From Tenacibaculum sp. SG-28 (GTDB lineage Bacteria; Bacteroidota; Bacteroidia; Flavobacteriales; Flavobacteriaceae): a stretch of 64,000 nucleotides of DNA. Made by a program: the position numbers and the translations under genes. Within the stretch, counting starts at the first letter, position 1. Each line of letters starts with the position of its first letter. Below the pieces are notes generated by a model. That model did no database searches. It saw nothing but the letters and a program-made list of their open reading frames with translations, and was not told where the DNA came from. The stretch is taken from NCBI RefSeq assembly GCF_002954385.1, contig NZ_MQVY01000002.1, positions 167,690 to 231,689 of the forward strand. Direction: 5' to 3'. This document shows positions 37,111 to 46,642 of the stretch, one piece after another.

Positions 37111-39840
37111 TTAATCAAAAACTTTATCGATTACTGCTTGATGACGGCGTTTAAACCTCGCACTAGAACCAGCTGCTGGTGCGGAATGGTACCCTCTTGA
37201 GGCACATTCTAAGGTGGCGTTTTCAAAACGCTCTAGCATATGTGTCCAAGCTCCCATATTTTTAGGTTCTTCTTGTGCCCATACGTAACGCTCTACATTT
37301 GGATACAAATCCATTATTTCTTTAATTTTTTCATTATGCAGAGGAAATAATTGTTCTATTCTAACTAGAGCAACATCTTCTCTACCTAAGCTTTCTCGAG
37401 CTTCTAACAAGTCATAGTAAAATTTACCCATACAGAACACCATCTTTTTAACCTTCGATTTTGTTACAGATACATCATCAATGACTTCCTGAAAAGTTCC
37501 TTCCGCAAGCTCTTCCATCGTACTTACTGCTTTAGGCAAGCGCAATAAACTTTTCGGTGTAAAAACTATAAGTGGTTTTCTGTAATCACGCTTCATTTGA
37601 CGACGAAGAATGTGATACATATTAGCAGGAGTTGAACAATTGGCAACAATCATATTATCAATAGCACAAGATTGTAAAAAGCGTTCCATCCTTCCAGAAG
37701 AATGCTCTGGACCTTGCCCTTCATAACCATGCGGTAGTAATACAACCAACCCATTTTGCAACTTCCACTTGTCTTCGGCAGAAGAGATGTACTGGTCGAA
37801 CATTATTTGTGCTCCATTTGCAAAATCTCCAAATTGTGCTTCCCATATCGTTAGGGTATTCGGCGCAGCCATAGCGTACCCGTAATCAAACCCTAAAACT
37901 CCGTATTCGGATAGGTGGGAGTTATAGATAGTCATAACTCCTTTGTTGTTCTTATTGGTATTTAAAAGATTAATTCTTTCCTCCGAAACCTCATCTCTTA
38001 ATATAGCATGACGATGAGAAAAAGTTCCTCTTTCCACGTCTTCCCCTGAAATACGAACATCAAATCCTTCTTCTAGTAACGTTCCGTAGGCTAATGTCTC
38101 TGCAACCCCCCAATCTAGAGCATTTGTTTCAAAAACTCTTTTAGAACGATCATTTAAAATACGTTCTGCTTTCCTTAAAAACTTAACCCCTTCTGGAACA
38201 GTAGAAACTACCTTTGCAATATTTTTAAGTTTTGAAAGGCTATACGTTGTGTCTGTTGGCTGTAACATTGTTTCCAACTTCTTACGTAGAAAACCTGTCC
38301 AAACCTCTGGCATGAATTCGTTTACTCGAGATACTTCTTGTTTTTTAGACTCTTGAAATTCAAGTTCTAGCATCTCCTTAAACTCGTCGGTAATTTGCTT
38401 AACATAAGAGGCGTCTACGACGTTCTGCGCAATTAATGCATCGGCATAAATCAGTTTTGGATTCTTGTGTTTTGCAATAGCCTTGTATAATTTAGGTTGG
38501 GTAAATCTTGGTTCGTCTCCCTCATTATGTCCGTATTTACGATATCCTAACAAATCGATAAATATATCCCGCTTAAACTTCATTCGAAACTCAACAGCTA
38601 ACTGCATCGCGTGACAAACCGCTTCAGCATCATCTGCATTCACGTGAAGTACAGGTGATAAGGTAACTTTAGCAATATCTGTACAATAGGTACTAGATCT
38701 TGCATCTAAGTAATTCGTTGTAAACCCAACTTGATTATTAACAACAACATGAATTGTCCCTCCCGTTTTGTATCCGTTTAACTGCGCCATTTGCACAACC
38801 TCATAAACAATACCTTGCCCAGCTATAGCAGCATCTCCATGCACTAAGATAGGAAGTATTTTACTAGCGTCTCCCTCGTAATCATTGTCTACTTTAGCTC
38901 TTACAATCCCCTCTACAACCGCGTCTACGGTTTCCAGATGCGATGGATTTGGCACTAAATTCATTTTAATTTCTTCTCCGTTCTTGTATTGCTTGCTTAG
39001 TGTTAACCCTAAATGGTACTTAACATCACCCGCTATAGCTTGGTCTTCGAAATCCTTGCCCTCAAACTCGCTAAATAAATCTCTAACTGGTTTTTTAAAG
39101 ATATTAACTAGTGTATTTAATCGTCCTCTATGGGCCATACCCAAAACACACTCTTTAACACCATACTTTTCTGCAGCATCCCGAAGCGCTATACTTATTC
39201 CAGGAATCAGAGTTTCTCCTCCTTCGACCGAAAAACGCTTTTGCCCAACGTATTTGGTTTGCAAAAAGCTTTCAAATCCAACGGCCTGATTCAATTTGGA
39301 AAGAATATACTTTTTAGTATCTGCAGAGTACTTTGGGTGGTTATCGTTTTCATTCAAACGATTCTGCCACCATTTAAGTTCTTCCGGATTTCTCAGGTAC
39401 ATATATTCAACGCCAATACTATCACAGTATATGGCTTTTAAATGATCGATGATCTGAGAAAGAGTTTTAGGACCAATTCCTAGAATCTCACCAGCATTAA
39501 AAACGGTAGACAAATCACTTTGAGATAACCCAAAATTCTCTATATCGAGAGTTGGAGTGTATTTTCTCCTTTCTCTAACTGGATTTGTTTTGGTAAACAG
39601 ATGTCCTCTTGTACGGTATCCGTTTATCAAATCTATTACTAAAAATTCTTTGCGTACTTCTTGTGGAATCTCAACTGAAACTTCTTCATCGGTGAGAAGA
39701 TAATCTTCATTAGCTAAATCATAACCTTGAAAAAAACTTCTCCAACTTGGTTCTACCGCATCCGGATTATTTTGATATTGCTCATACAAATCACCAATAA
39801 ATCCGGCATGTACTGCGTTTAAGAACGAAAACTTGTCCAT
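37111..39840 (-). CDS. sucA: 2-oxoglutarate dehydrogenase E1 component
   Basis: 909 residues from the ATG at 39840 (MDKFSFLNAVHAGFIGDLYEQYQNNP, the normal N-terminus). The frame is open to 39906, but those residues are not family-like. It decarboxylates 2-oxoglutarate using thiamine diphosphate in the TCA cycle. Conserved blocks are MAHRGRLNTLVN, the ThDP motif GDAAIAGQGIVYE, NNQVGFTT, RKYGHNEGDEPRFTQP and HGYEGQGPEHSSGR. It is followed by sucB. A TACTTTTG -7-like element lies at 39880-39887. Confidence 0.96.
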   Translation of the reverse strand: MDKFSFLNAVHAGFIGDLYEQYQNNPDAVEPSWRSFFQGYDLANEDYLLTDEEVSVEIPQEVRKEFLVIDLINGYRTRGHLFTKTNPVRERRKYTPTLDIENFGLSQSDLSTVFNAGEILGIGPKTLSQIIDHLKAIYCDSIGVEYMYLRNPEELKWWQNRLNENDNHPKYSADTKKYILSKLNQAVGFESFLQTKYVGQKRFSVEGGETLIPGISIALRDAAEKYGVKECVLGMAHRGRLNTLVNIFKKPVRDLFSEFEGKDFEDQAIAGDVKYHLGLTLSKQYKNGEEIKMNLVPNPSHLETVDAVVEGIVRAKVDNDYEGDASKILPILVHGDAAIAGQGIVYEVVQMAQLNGYKTGGTIHVVVNNQVGFTTNYLDARSSTYCTDIAKVTLSPVLHVNADDAEAVCHAMQLAVEFRMKFKRDIFIDLLGYRKYGHNEGDEPRFTQPKLYKAIAKHKNPKLIYADALIAQNVVDASYVKQITDEFKEMLELEFQESKKQEVSRVNEFMPEVWTGFLRKKLETMLQPTDTTYSLSKLKNIAKVVSTVPEGVKFLRKAERILNDRSKRVFETNALDWGVAETLAYGTLLEEGFDVRISGEDVERGTFSHRHAILRDEVSEERINLLNTNKNNKGVMTIYNSHLSEYGVLGFDYGYAMAAPNTLTIWEAQFGDFANGAQIMFDQYISSAEDKWKLQNGLVVLLPHGYEGQGPEHSSGRMERFLQSCAIDNMIVANCSTPANMYHILRRQMKRDYRKPLIVFTPKSLLRLPKAVSTMEELAEGTFQEVIDDVSVTKSKVKKMVFCMGKFYYDLLEARESLGREDVALVRIEQLFPLHNEKIKEIMDLYPNVERYVWAQEEPKNMGAWTHMLERFENATLECASRGYHSAPAAGSSARFKRRHQAVIDKVFD

Positions 39841-40043
39841 ATTTTTGTTATACTTTTCTTTGTGTAAGAATAATGAAAACAAAAGTACAACTTTTAGTAA
39901 AAACACGTATTTTTTTTAGTTATAATTTGATTTTTTTACCAAAAAAAACTTCTTGTAAAAAAAATAAACACTTACTAAATTATTTATTTACAAGATATTT
40001 ATCAAAAGCCCTTAAGTAAAGACTGTTTTTTTATAGTATTTTA

Positions 40044-40074
40044 TTTGGAGAACCAAAAAAAACACTTAAATTTG
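40044..40074 (+). promoter_or_regulatory. Consensus promoter of the tRNA-Asn genes
   Basis: TTTG (40044-40047), exactly 19 bases, then TAAATTTG (40067-40074): an exact match to the Bacteroidota primary-sigma consensus. Transcription should begin near 40080, about 26 bases before the first tRNA. It is the strongest promoter seen in the window. Confidence 0.85.
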
Positions 40075-40105
40075 CACTCGCATTTTAAAACAATTAGTTT
40101 TAAAT

Positions 40106-40179
40106 TCCTCCTTAGCTCAGTTGGTTAGAGCATCTGACTGTTAATCAGAGGGTCCTTGGTTCGAGCCCAAGAGGAGGAG
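40106..40179 (+). tRNA. tRNA-Asn (anticodon GTT)
   Basis: 74 nt. The acceptor stem TCCTCCT/AGGAGGA is perfect; the D arm is GCTCAGTTGGTTAGAGC, the anticodon stem-loop TCTGA-CTGTTAA-TCAGA, and the T arm CTTGG-TTCGAGC-CCAAG. The discriminator is G and CCA is not encoded. Anticodon GTT reads AAC/AAU. First of two identical copies. Confidence 0.97.
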
Positions 40180-40228
40180 CAAAAGGTCATTAGAAACCTT
40201 TAATTCTAAACAAGTTCTAGAGGAACAT

Positions 40229-40302
40229 TCCTCCTTAGCTCAGTTGGTTAGAGCATCTGACTGTTAATCAGAGGGTCCTTGGTTCGAGCCCAAGAGGAGG
40301 AG
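40229..40302 (+). tRNA. tRNA-Asn (anticodon GTT), second copy
   Basis: Identical over all 74 nt to the copy at 40106-40179, with a 49-nt unrelated spacer between. No promoter is seen in the spacer and a terminator follows at 40312, so both are likely cut from one transcript. Confidence 0.97.
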
Positions 40303-40311
40303 CAATTTAAT

Positions 40312-40345
40312 AAAAAGTTCAACAGTAATGTTGAACTTTTTCTTT
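40312..40345 (+). terminator. Terminator of the tRNA-Asn unit
   Basis: A 13-bp perfect stem (AAAAAGTTCAACA/TGTTGAACTTTTT) with a GTAA loop followed by a T-rich tail, 9 bases after the second tRNA. Confidence 0.9.
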
Positions 40346-40543
40346 TTATGGTGTTCGCGTATTTCCTGTGATCGCCTTACCATATGGCTCTGCCTAATAC
40401 ACCTATGAAAAAGCACAGCATTACCTATTAAAAAAATAAGCATACAGAAATCCATCTAGCAGTAGAATTCTTGTGCGTGTGGTTTCAATGGCAATCATTT
40501 TTATTGCCAGGACTGAAAAAAAAATTAAAATATTTATAGAAGT

Positions 40544-42508
40544 TTATATAAACCAATTCCAAACCAATCCGAATCGGATAACAAAGTCACGATACGGATA
40601 ATTTGGTGCAGACAAGTAATTTTTCTTTAAAAAGAAAGAACTCACATTATCTGCCTTGAAGTAAATTCGTGTTCTTTTCACACGTCCGTTAAAAAATAGA
40701 TCCAACATTGGATATCCTATTTCGCTATCATTTTGAAGCGTAAACTCCCCTAGGAGTGGATTAAATGCATTGGCATTGTATTTCGAGAAATATTTGAATG
40801 TAGCTCCTATTTGTACGTAGATAGGATCTCCCTTAAACCAATTGTCAGCGTAATAAAAAGTATTCCTAGTTACGAAATCAGGCACTCGTAAAACACTACT
40901 TCCATTTGCGACATTTTGATACATCAAGGTATTATCTAATGCAAATTTTCCAAACTTAAACTCCTTAGAGACCTTAGCTTTTAAATAGTTAACCGGACCA
41001 TCGTATTGTGATGGAAGACCATTTTCATCAAAATAGGCATGGTTGTTAATATTTGTTATATCTAAAGAGGCACTACCCCATTTCGTATCTATCTCCCCTC
41101 CTATAACTCTTGTTCCAACAATTGCCATATTGGTTTCCCAGTTGTATTTGTTGTAGTTACTTTGTAAAAGTTGAAAATTAAAGTTTGGCAACCTGTTATT
41201 GATCTTCAATCGGGCCTTTACTTTTAAAAGACTATCCTTTTTGTACAGTGCTTCTGCGTAAAAATCATTCCCTGCTAATCTAGCTTTCCCTGGAGTTATT
41301 GATGTCGAGGCATTAATGTAAAAATTCTTAATTCTACCATTCCAATTAGCTCCAAAAGAGACCGCATTTCCTCGTAACTGGTTTCTCGTCATAGAAACCG
41401 TATTGTTCTGCAAGCTTTCGTAACCATACGTGTAGGTCTTATAGGTCGTTTTTACTCGAAATTTACCCAAAACATATTTAGAATTAAAATCGAGAAACAG
41501 TTGGTTGTCGTATAAGAGATAATTGGTTCTGTTATTTACCGATCCGGTAATTCTATTTACATCTATCAAATCAGAGGGAGTGGTTTGACTGAAGGTAAAA
41601 AACTTGGAGTCTCGTGTAAACGCATGCCCTATCTTAAGGTTGGAAAAGTCTTTATCTCCAAGACTATCTTTGGAGGATAGTATTTTAAAATCGTGCTCAA
41701 AATACAAACGCTTACTTTCAAACAAACTTTCTGCGTCGTTAAAATTAACGTCTAAACGACCTCTATCATTGCTAAAAGTAGGATCATCATTCAAAAAATA
41801 TTGCATGGAAACTTCTGTTAATCCCCCGCTTTCTTGGTTTAAAAAATCTTGATTTACTGCATGCCCTCGAATACTATATTGACTTTCTGGTGTTTCATAG
41901 TGAAAACTCAATCTAAAATTTCCAGTACTAGATAAAGATCTTCTGTAAGCTCCTAAGGAGCGAAGCCCTTTATAGGCCAATGCAACGTTTAATCGCTTAG
42001 AGAAATTTGCAGTAAAAACAGCATCCACAACCTGCCCTTGCTCCAATCCGGTTCGATACATAATCTCTGTAGTTGGTGTGGGAACTTGGTAGTATTTAAC
42101 ATCTTCTATACCGATGTAATTGAACTGTTTCGCTGTAAATCCAATATCCGGAATGATAGAATTTTTACTAAAATCATACGCCAAACTATTAAATGTTTGT
42201 CCTTGGTTATGAAATGCTAATAACTCGAAATCATCTTTTCTCAAAAAGTTAAATCGGTAGTGTTTTTGGAGTGTTAGGGTAGTATCTACAATCGTAGTAT
42301 CCTTTCGATGGGAAATGATTTTATAATCTGTATATTTCGTCTTTCCGTCTAATATTACCTCCAGCTCGCCATTGTTTAACGAATCCATGCGTTTGCTTGT
42401 AATATTATTTTTATTAGGATTCTTATACCCTCCCTCTACGGTTCTTATTTGCGAGAATACGGAAGCACCAAATATACAGAAAACCAAAATCAAAAACATT
42501 TTCTTCAT
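40544..42508 (-). CDS. Putative porin (Porin_10 type)
   Basis: 654 residues with a signal peptide (MKKMFLILVFCIFGASVFSQ). The mature part is a large beta-barrel with family features of the Bacteroidota 'putative porin' group (Porin_10): KHYRFNFLRKDDFELLAFHNQGQTFN early, ATFKYFSKYNANAFNPLLGEF, and the C-terminal RVKRTRIYFKADNVSSFF and YPYRDFVIRFGLVWNWF. It probably forms an outer-membrane channel. A TACTTTTG-like -7 lies only 6 bases upstream of the start codon (42514-42521), so the mRNA may be leaderless. Divergent from rnhB. Confidence 0.85.
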   Translation of the reverse strand: MKKMFLILVFCIFGASVFSQIRTVEGGYKNPNKNNITSKRMDSLNNGELEVILDGKTKYTDYKIISHRKDTTIVDTTLTLQKHYRFNFLRKDDFELLAFHNQGQTFNSLAYDFSKNSIIPDIGFTAKQFNYIGIEDVKYYQVPTPTTEIMYRTGLEQGQVVDAVFTANFSKRLNVALAYKGLRSLGAYRRSLSSTGNFRLSFHYETPESQYSIRGHAVNQDFLNQESGGLTEVSMQYFLNDDPTFSNDRGRLDVNFNDAESLFESKRLYFEHDFKILSSKDSLGDKDFSNLKIGHAFTRDSKFFTFSQTTPSDLIDVNRITGSVNNRTNYLLYDNQLFLDFNSKYVLGKFRVKTTYKTYTYGYESLQNNTVSMTRNQLRGNAVSFGANWNGRIKNFYINASTSITPGKARLAGNDFYAEALYKKDSLLKVKARLKINNRLPNFNFQLLQSNYNKYNWETNMAIVGTRVIGGEIDTKWGSASLDITNINNHAYFDENGLPSQYDGPVNYLKAKVSKEFKFGKFALDNTLMYQNVANGSSVLRVPDFVTRNTFYYADNWFKGDPIYVQIGATFKYFSKYNANAFNPLLGEFTLQNDSEIGYPMLDLFFNGRVKRTRIYFKADNVSSFFLKKNYLSAPNYPYRDFVIRFGLVWNWFI

Positions 42509-42578
42509 AACGACAAAAGTAAAATAATAAAATGAGAAAAATCGCCAATATTTACTTGTAAAACTGTTAATTTGTATT

Positions 42579-43177
42579 GTGTTAAAATCAAATTACAGCG
42601 GCACTTTACTCGAGGCAGGTGCAGATGAAGCAGGAAGAGGATGCTTATCTGGCCCTGTAGTTGCCGCTGCAGTAATACTTCCCGAAAAGTTTAATCATCC
42701 CCTATTAAACGATTCAAAGCAAATTTCAGAAAAAAACCGTAAAATTCTTCGCCTTTTCATTGAAGAGCAAGCTATCGCTTACGGAGTTGCATTTGTCCAT
42801 GAAGAAGAAGTAGACAAGATAAATGTATTACAAGCCTCCATAACCGGCATGCATAGAGCTATCGCAAAGCTCGATACAACACCGACCTTTATTATTGTGG
42901 ATGGCAATAAGTTCAATCCTTATCCTGAAATACCACATAAGACAATTATAAAAGGAGATGCTAAATACCAAAGCATCGCTGCAGCTTCAATTTTAGCAAA
43001 AACATATCGAGATGATTTTATGCAAAAAATTGATGCAGAATTTCCGGAATATAATTGGAAAAAAACAAAGGTTACCCAACTAAAGAACACCGAAACGCAA
43101 TTCGAAAATATGGCGCTACAAGGTACCACAGAAAATCATTCAAATTACTTCCGGAACAACTAAAACTTCCTTTCTGA
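42579..43177 (+). CDS. rnhB: Ribonuclease HII, frame broken by an apparent 1-nt deletion
   Basis: It removes RNA from RNA-DNA hybrids. The start is GTG ([26 protein letters not shown]). The catalytic acids of DEAGRG are present, with NDSKQ, and Asp of [20 protein letters not shown]. The first frame changes to non-family sequence after YNWKK and stops at 43163. The next frame continues [26 protein letters not shown] to LKLPF and ends at 43177. One missing A in the seven-A run 43059-43065 explains it; restored length is 199 residues, normal. It converges on the next gene with one base between. Confidence 0.87.
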
Positions 43178-43178
43178 T

Positions 43179-43706
43179 TTAGGTCGATTTCACGCCAACA
43201 AAATGATCTGATTTTAACTTAAACAAAACATTAAAAGTTGTTAAACTACCATATATTCTTGTAATGTATTGTTGTAAATCAATTTTATCTTGATCATCTA
43301 ACTGTTTGTTGGCATTGATCTTTTGCTCCATAACACGAATTCGATCTCTTACCATCACGATTTTATGAAAAAAAGTGTCGATGGGAATTTCCTTCGACGT
43401 TAAATTTGTATCGGAAGGCTCTATAATTAACTTACCCCCTTTAAATTTATCTGCAATAGGTACAATCTCACTAACATCACTCCATTGTTTTAGTATTTTT
43501 CGCAACGAAGTTTCCACTTCGTAAAAACTAACAGTGTCTACCTCTTGATTAACCAATTCAATAAGCTCAAAATCATCATCTAATGCAATAGTTTCTAATC
43601 CTTTTTCTTGAAATGTTACCCAATAATGTTTGCTATCTACATTGGTTACTACACCAAAACCAAACTCTGGATGATTTAATCGTGACCCTATTCCTAATAA
43701 TTTCAT
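43179..43706 (-). CDS. Hypothetical cytoplasmic protein conserved in Flavobacteriaceae-type genomes
   Basis: 175 residues, no signal peptide or membrane segment. The N-terminus (GIGSRLNHPEFGFGVVTNVDSKHYWVTF) looks like a small SH3/Tudor-like beta fold. The rest is helical with a likely coiled coil at about 130-160 (VRDRIRVMEQKINANKQLDDQDK). The function is unknown. Convergent with rnhB and divergent from the nucleoid-associated gene. Confidence 0.6.
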   Translation of the reverse strand: MKLLGIGSRLNHPEFGFGVVTNVDSKHYWVTFQEKGLETIALDDDFELIELVNQEVDTVSFYEVETSLRKILKQWSDVSEIVPIADKFKGGKLIIEPSDTNLTSKEIPIDTFFHKIVMVRDRIRVMEQKINANKQLDDQDKIDLQQYITRIYGSLTTFNVLFKLKSDHFVGVKST

Positions 43707-43764
43707 AATCTATTATTTTTTGAGACTCTAAAATACTTATTTTTGCCTTCTAATTTAATATAAA

Positions 43765-44814
43765 ATGATTAAAAGAACACGAGCAGAACTTAGCAAATGT
43801 ATAATCCATAAGGTAGCGAATAAGTACAACAGTGGACAGAATGCTTTTTCAGAAAACCTAGTTCGCTTTGATGAAGAAAGTTATGAATTGCTCGTACCCT
43901 TTTTACTGAAGCCTTTTGGATCAATCACACAAAGTTATCGCTTTAACCACCATGCAGATGTTCGTTTAAATGAGCTAAACAAATATTCTTCTGATATTTT
44001 TGAAGACGAAGCTACGTTCATTACCCATTCTAAAAATATTGTTACCCATTTATACGAGCAATCTAACTCTGCCAACATAAAAACAGGGGATGTTATTGTA
44101 GCGTACTTTGAAGGTATTGAATACAAAGACATCCAAACAGAGGCCGTTGGGATTTTTAAAATTGAAAGTAAAGTCGATTTTTTCCAAACCTATTTAGACG
44201 AGGAAAGTTTTGATGTGGTGGTTCAAAAAGGAATTTCAACTAAAAAACTAGACAAAGGCTGTTTAATTCTTAATACAACAGATACTGAAGGGACTGTTGT
44301 ATTGTCTGTAGACAACAATAATTATGATGCCCAATATTGGATTAAAAATTTCTTAAGTGTAAAATATGCCGACGACAGAAACCTTCACACCCAAAACTAT
44401 TTGGAACTTTGCAAGGAGTTTTCAGAAGAAATTATCAAACCAGAACTTGGAAAACAAGAACAAAGTACATTTTTAGCCAACACCGTAGATTATTTTAAGG
44501 AACACGAAAGCGTGGACTATCATAATTTTAAAGACGATGTTTTTGTAGAAGACAAACATAAAGACATGTTTGAAGACTATAAAAAGCACTTTGAAAAACT
44601 TAACGATGTTCTTATTCGAAATAATTTTGAGGTATCGGATGCAGTATTAAAAAAAGAAAAGAGCAAATTCAAAACGGAAATAAAACTAGATACTAATATT
44701 CAAATTAAAATTGATGTAGATGCTCCAGACGCCTCTTCGGAATATTTAGAGAGAGGCTTTGATGAGGAGAAAAAAATGAAATATTACAAAGTGTATTACA
44801 ATGCAGAAAAATAA
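43765..44814 (+). CDS. Nucleoid-associated protein (NdpA/YejK family)
   Basis: 349 residues, cytoplasmic. The N-terminus MIKRTRAELSKCIIHKVANKYNSGQNAFSE and the middle GDVIVAYFEGIEY fit the 37-kDa nucleoid-associated protein family. The C-terminal half is charged and helical, then ends with a KIDVDAPDASSEYLERG segment also conserved. E. coli YejK binds nucleoid DNA and topoisomerase IV; the role here is assumed similar. A TATTTTTG -7 element lies at 43738-43745, 20 bases before the start. Confidence 0.8.
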   Translation: MIKRTRAELSKCIIHKVANKYNSGQNAFSENLVRFDEESYELLVPFLLKPFGSITQSYRFNHHADVRLNELNKYSSDIFEDEATFITHSKNIVTHLYEQSNSANIKTGDVIVAYFEGIEYKDIQTEAVGIFKIESKVDFFQTYLDEESFDVVVQKGISTKKLDKGCLILNTTDTEGTVVLSVDNNNYDAQYWIKNFLSVKYADDRNLHTQNYLELCKEFSEEIIKPELGKQEQSTFLANTVDYFKEHESVDYHNFKDDVFVEDKHKDMFEDYKKHFEKLNDVLIRNNFEVSDAVLKKEKSKFKTEIKLDTNIQIKIDVDAPDASSEYLERGFDEEKKMKYYKVYYNAEK

Positions 44815-44881
44815 AAGGTTAACTTCAATAAAGGTGATAGATACTTATACCTTGTATTAAAATTTTATGCTGTTCCAGTAA

Positions 44882-45472
44882 CTATTCTTTTTCCGCCATC
44901 TTTTTTACGTAATCGGTTACAATTACTATCTGTGTTGGTCCTACTCTTCCTTCAATAAACTTGTCATTCTCGTGATCTAGTGCAATTCTGCGAACCACGG
45001 TTCCCTGTTTTGCAACCATACTAGACCCTTTTACCTTTAAATCTTTTATCAAAATAACACTATCTCCAGACTTAAGAACAACGCCATTAACATCGCGATG
45101 AATTACCTTATCCGTATCTTCAAGATGATCGCCACTTGCCTGGGCAAAACGCAGTTCTTCTTCTTCCATATACATCATATCTAACAAATCACGCGACCAT
45201 CCTTCCGGCTTTAATCGATGTAACATTCGCCATACAACCACTTTTACAGGAGTGTATGGACTCCACATACTATCGTTGAGACAATGCCAATGGTTCACTT
45301 CAATATTTGTATCCTCTTCTATTTGAGAAACACATGCAGAACATGCGAATATACTACCATCAACACCACCAGTAGAAACAGGCTTTACCTCGTAAACTTC
45401 TAAAGAACTAGTTGCCCCACACAATTCACACTTTTTGTCACTTCTATTTTGTAACTCTTGGATTAAACTCAT
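44882..45472 (-). CDS. PhnA domain protein
   Basis: 196 residues. An N-terminal zinc-ribbon has two CxxC pairs (CELCGA and CSACVS). The C-terminal PhnA/YjdM domain is seen as DVNGVVLKSGDSVILIKDLKVKGSSMVAKQGTVVR and then FIEGRVGPTQIVIVTDYVKK. Despite the historical phosphonate name, no phosphonate genes lie nearby and the function is unclear. Divergent from the GNAT gene (62 bases). Confidence 0.88.
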   Translation of the reverse strand: MSLIQELQNRSDKKCELCGATSSLEVYEVKPVSTGGVDGSIFACSACVSQIEEDTNIEVNHWHCLNDSMWSPYTPVKVVVWRMLHRLKPEGWSRDLLDMMYMEEEELRFAQASGDHLEDTDKVIHRDVNGVVLKSGDSVILIKDLKVKGSSMVAKQGTVVRRIALDHENDKFIEGRVGPTQIVIVTDYVKKMAEKE

Positions 45473-45534
45473 TTCTATTGACTATTTTAGTGGTCAAAAG
45501 TACAGTTTTAATTGCACTAAATTATAACCAAGGT

Positions 45535-46038
45535 ATGCGAATACAAACAGAAAGATTAATCCTAAGAGAAGTAAAAGCTAGCGACGCCGCTTTTTACTTA
45601 GATTTATTTAAGGATCCTGGTTTCATTGCAAACATCAATGATAAAGGGCTGAATAACGTGCAACAGGTAAAACACTATTTAGAGAAAAAGGTAATTCCAG
45701 AATATTGCGTTGCAGGAATGGGTTTTTTTACTGTAATTGAGGCTAGTTCTAATAAACCAATTGGTGTCTCTAGCATCCTACAAAGAAAAGAAACAGCCTA
45801 TAAAGATATCGGTTATGCATTTCTTCCAGCAGGAAGAGGAAAAGGTTATGCGACTGAGGCTACACGTCATATGATGTATTATGCAAATAACGTTTTAAAA
45901 GAATCGAAAATTATAGCCTTAACCTCTCCAAAAAACACAGCATCACAACGCGTCTTGGAAAAATTACACTTTACTTATGTAGGGCTAAAAGAAATTCAAA
46001 AAGAAAAAATGGATTGTATGTACGAGTACAACTTTTAG
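45535..46038 (+). CDS. GNAT family N-acetyltransferase (RimJ/RimL-like)
   Basis: 167 residues from the ATG at 45535 (MRIQTERLILREV, the usual RimJ/L-type start). The frame is open to 45412, but the extra part overlaps the divergent PhnA gene. The acetyl-CoA-binding motif is AFLPAGRGKGYATEA (R/Q-x-x-G-x-G/A form), followed by KIIALTSPKNTASQRVLEKLHF. It probably acetylates an amine on a protein or small molecule; the substrate is unknown. Confidence 0.9.
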   Translation: MRIQTERLILREVKASDAAFYLDLFKDPGFIANINDKGLNNVQQVKHYLEKKVIPEYCVAGMGFFTVIEASSNKPIGVSSILQRKETAYKDIGYAFLPAGRGKGYATEATRHMMYYANNVLKESKIIALTSPKNTASQRVLEKLHFTYVGLKEIQKEKMDCMYEYNF

Positions 46039-46099
46039 CGAGATATGATAAAAGATTACAATTTGGGAAGTAGTAAAAAGAAATAAAAAACCTTTACTA

Positions 46100-46630
46100 T
46101 TATTCTAAATACAAAGCAATCAGACCATCAGGAGTAGTTACCGCAATCGTTTTATTTTGACGGTCTACCTTTTTAATGAAATCGTCAATTAACGGAATAA
46201 AAACCTCTTTACCATTGTAATCTATCTCAAAAAGTGGTTGGGCTGCAGTATCGTTAATACTTTTAACTATTCCTAACGCTCCAAACTCACTATCGATAAC
46301 TCGAAATCCAATTACCTCATGATAGTAGAATTGATTTCCAGATAATTCAGGCAATAAAGTTAACGGAAGGTAAACGCCAGCTCTAATAATTGCCTCTGCG
46401 TCTTGTTCCGTATTAACATCCTCAAACTTTACACGAAACATGGTGCTTTTGCTCAACGATGACTTTTCAATAAAAAAAGGAATCAGATTATTGCCTAAGT
46501 CGACAAAAACTGATTCCAAATTTTCATATAGATAAGGTTCGTCTGTATCCAATTTGATAACGACTTCCCCTTTAAAACTATGTTTTTTTACGATTTTGCC
46601 TAAGTAAAAACAATCTTTCTTTTGCATCAT
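46100..46630 (-). CDS. rimM: Ribosome maturation factor RimM
   Basis: 176 residues. The N-terminal RimM domain is MMQKKDCFYLGKIVKKHSFKGEVVIKLDTDEP (either Met may be the start). The C-terminal PRC-barrel is GNQFYYHEVIGFRVID through EVFIPLIDDFIKKVD. It binds S19 and helps 30S head assembly. It follows rpsP by 12 bases, the classic rpsP-rimM order, and shares its promoter. Confidence 0.95.
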   Translation of the reverse strand: MMQKKDCFYLGKIVKKHSFKGEVVIKLDTDEPYLYENLESVFVDLGNNLIPFFIEKSSLSKSTMFRVKFEDVNTEQDAEAIIRAGVYLPLTLLPELSGNQFYYHEVIGFRVIDSEFGALGIVKSINDTAAQPLFEIDYNGKEVFIPLIDDFIKKVDRQNKTIAVTTPDGLIALYLE

Positions 46631-46642
46631 CGTTTTCGAATT

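Noticed and set aside
40264..40455. 63-codon minus-strand frame
   Set aside because: It overlaps the second tRNA-Asn gene and a terminator.
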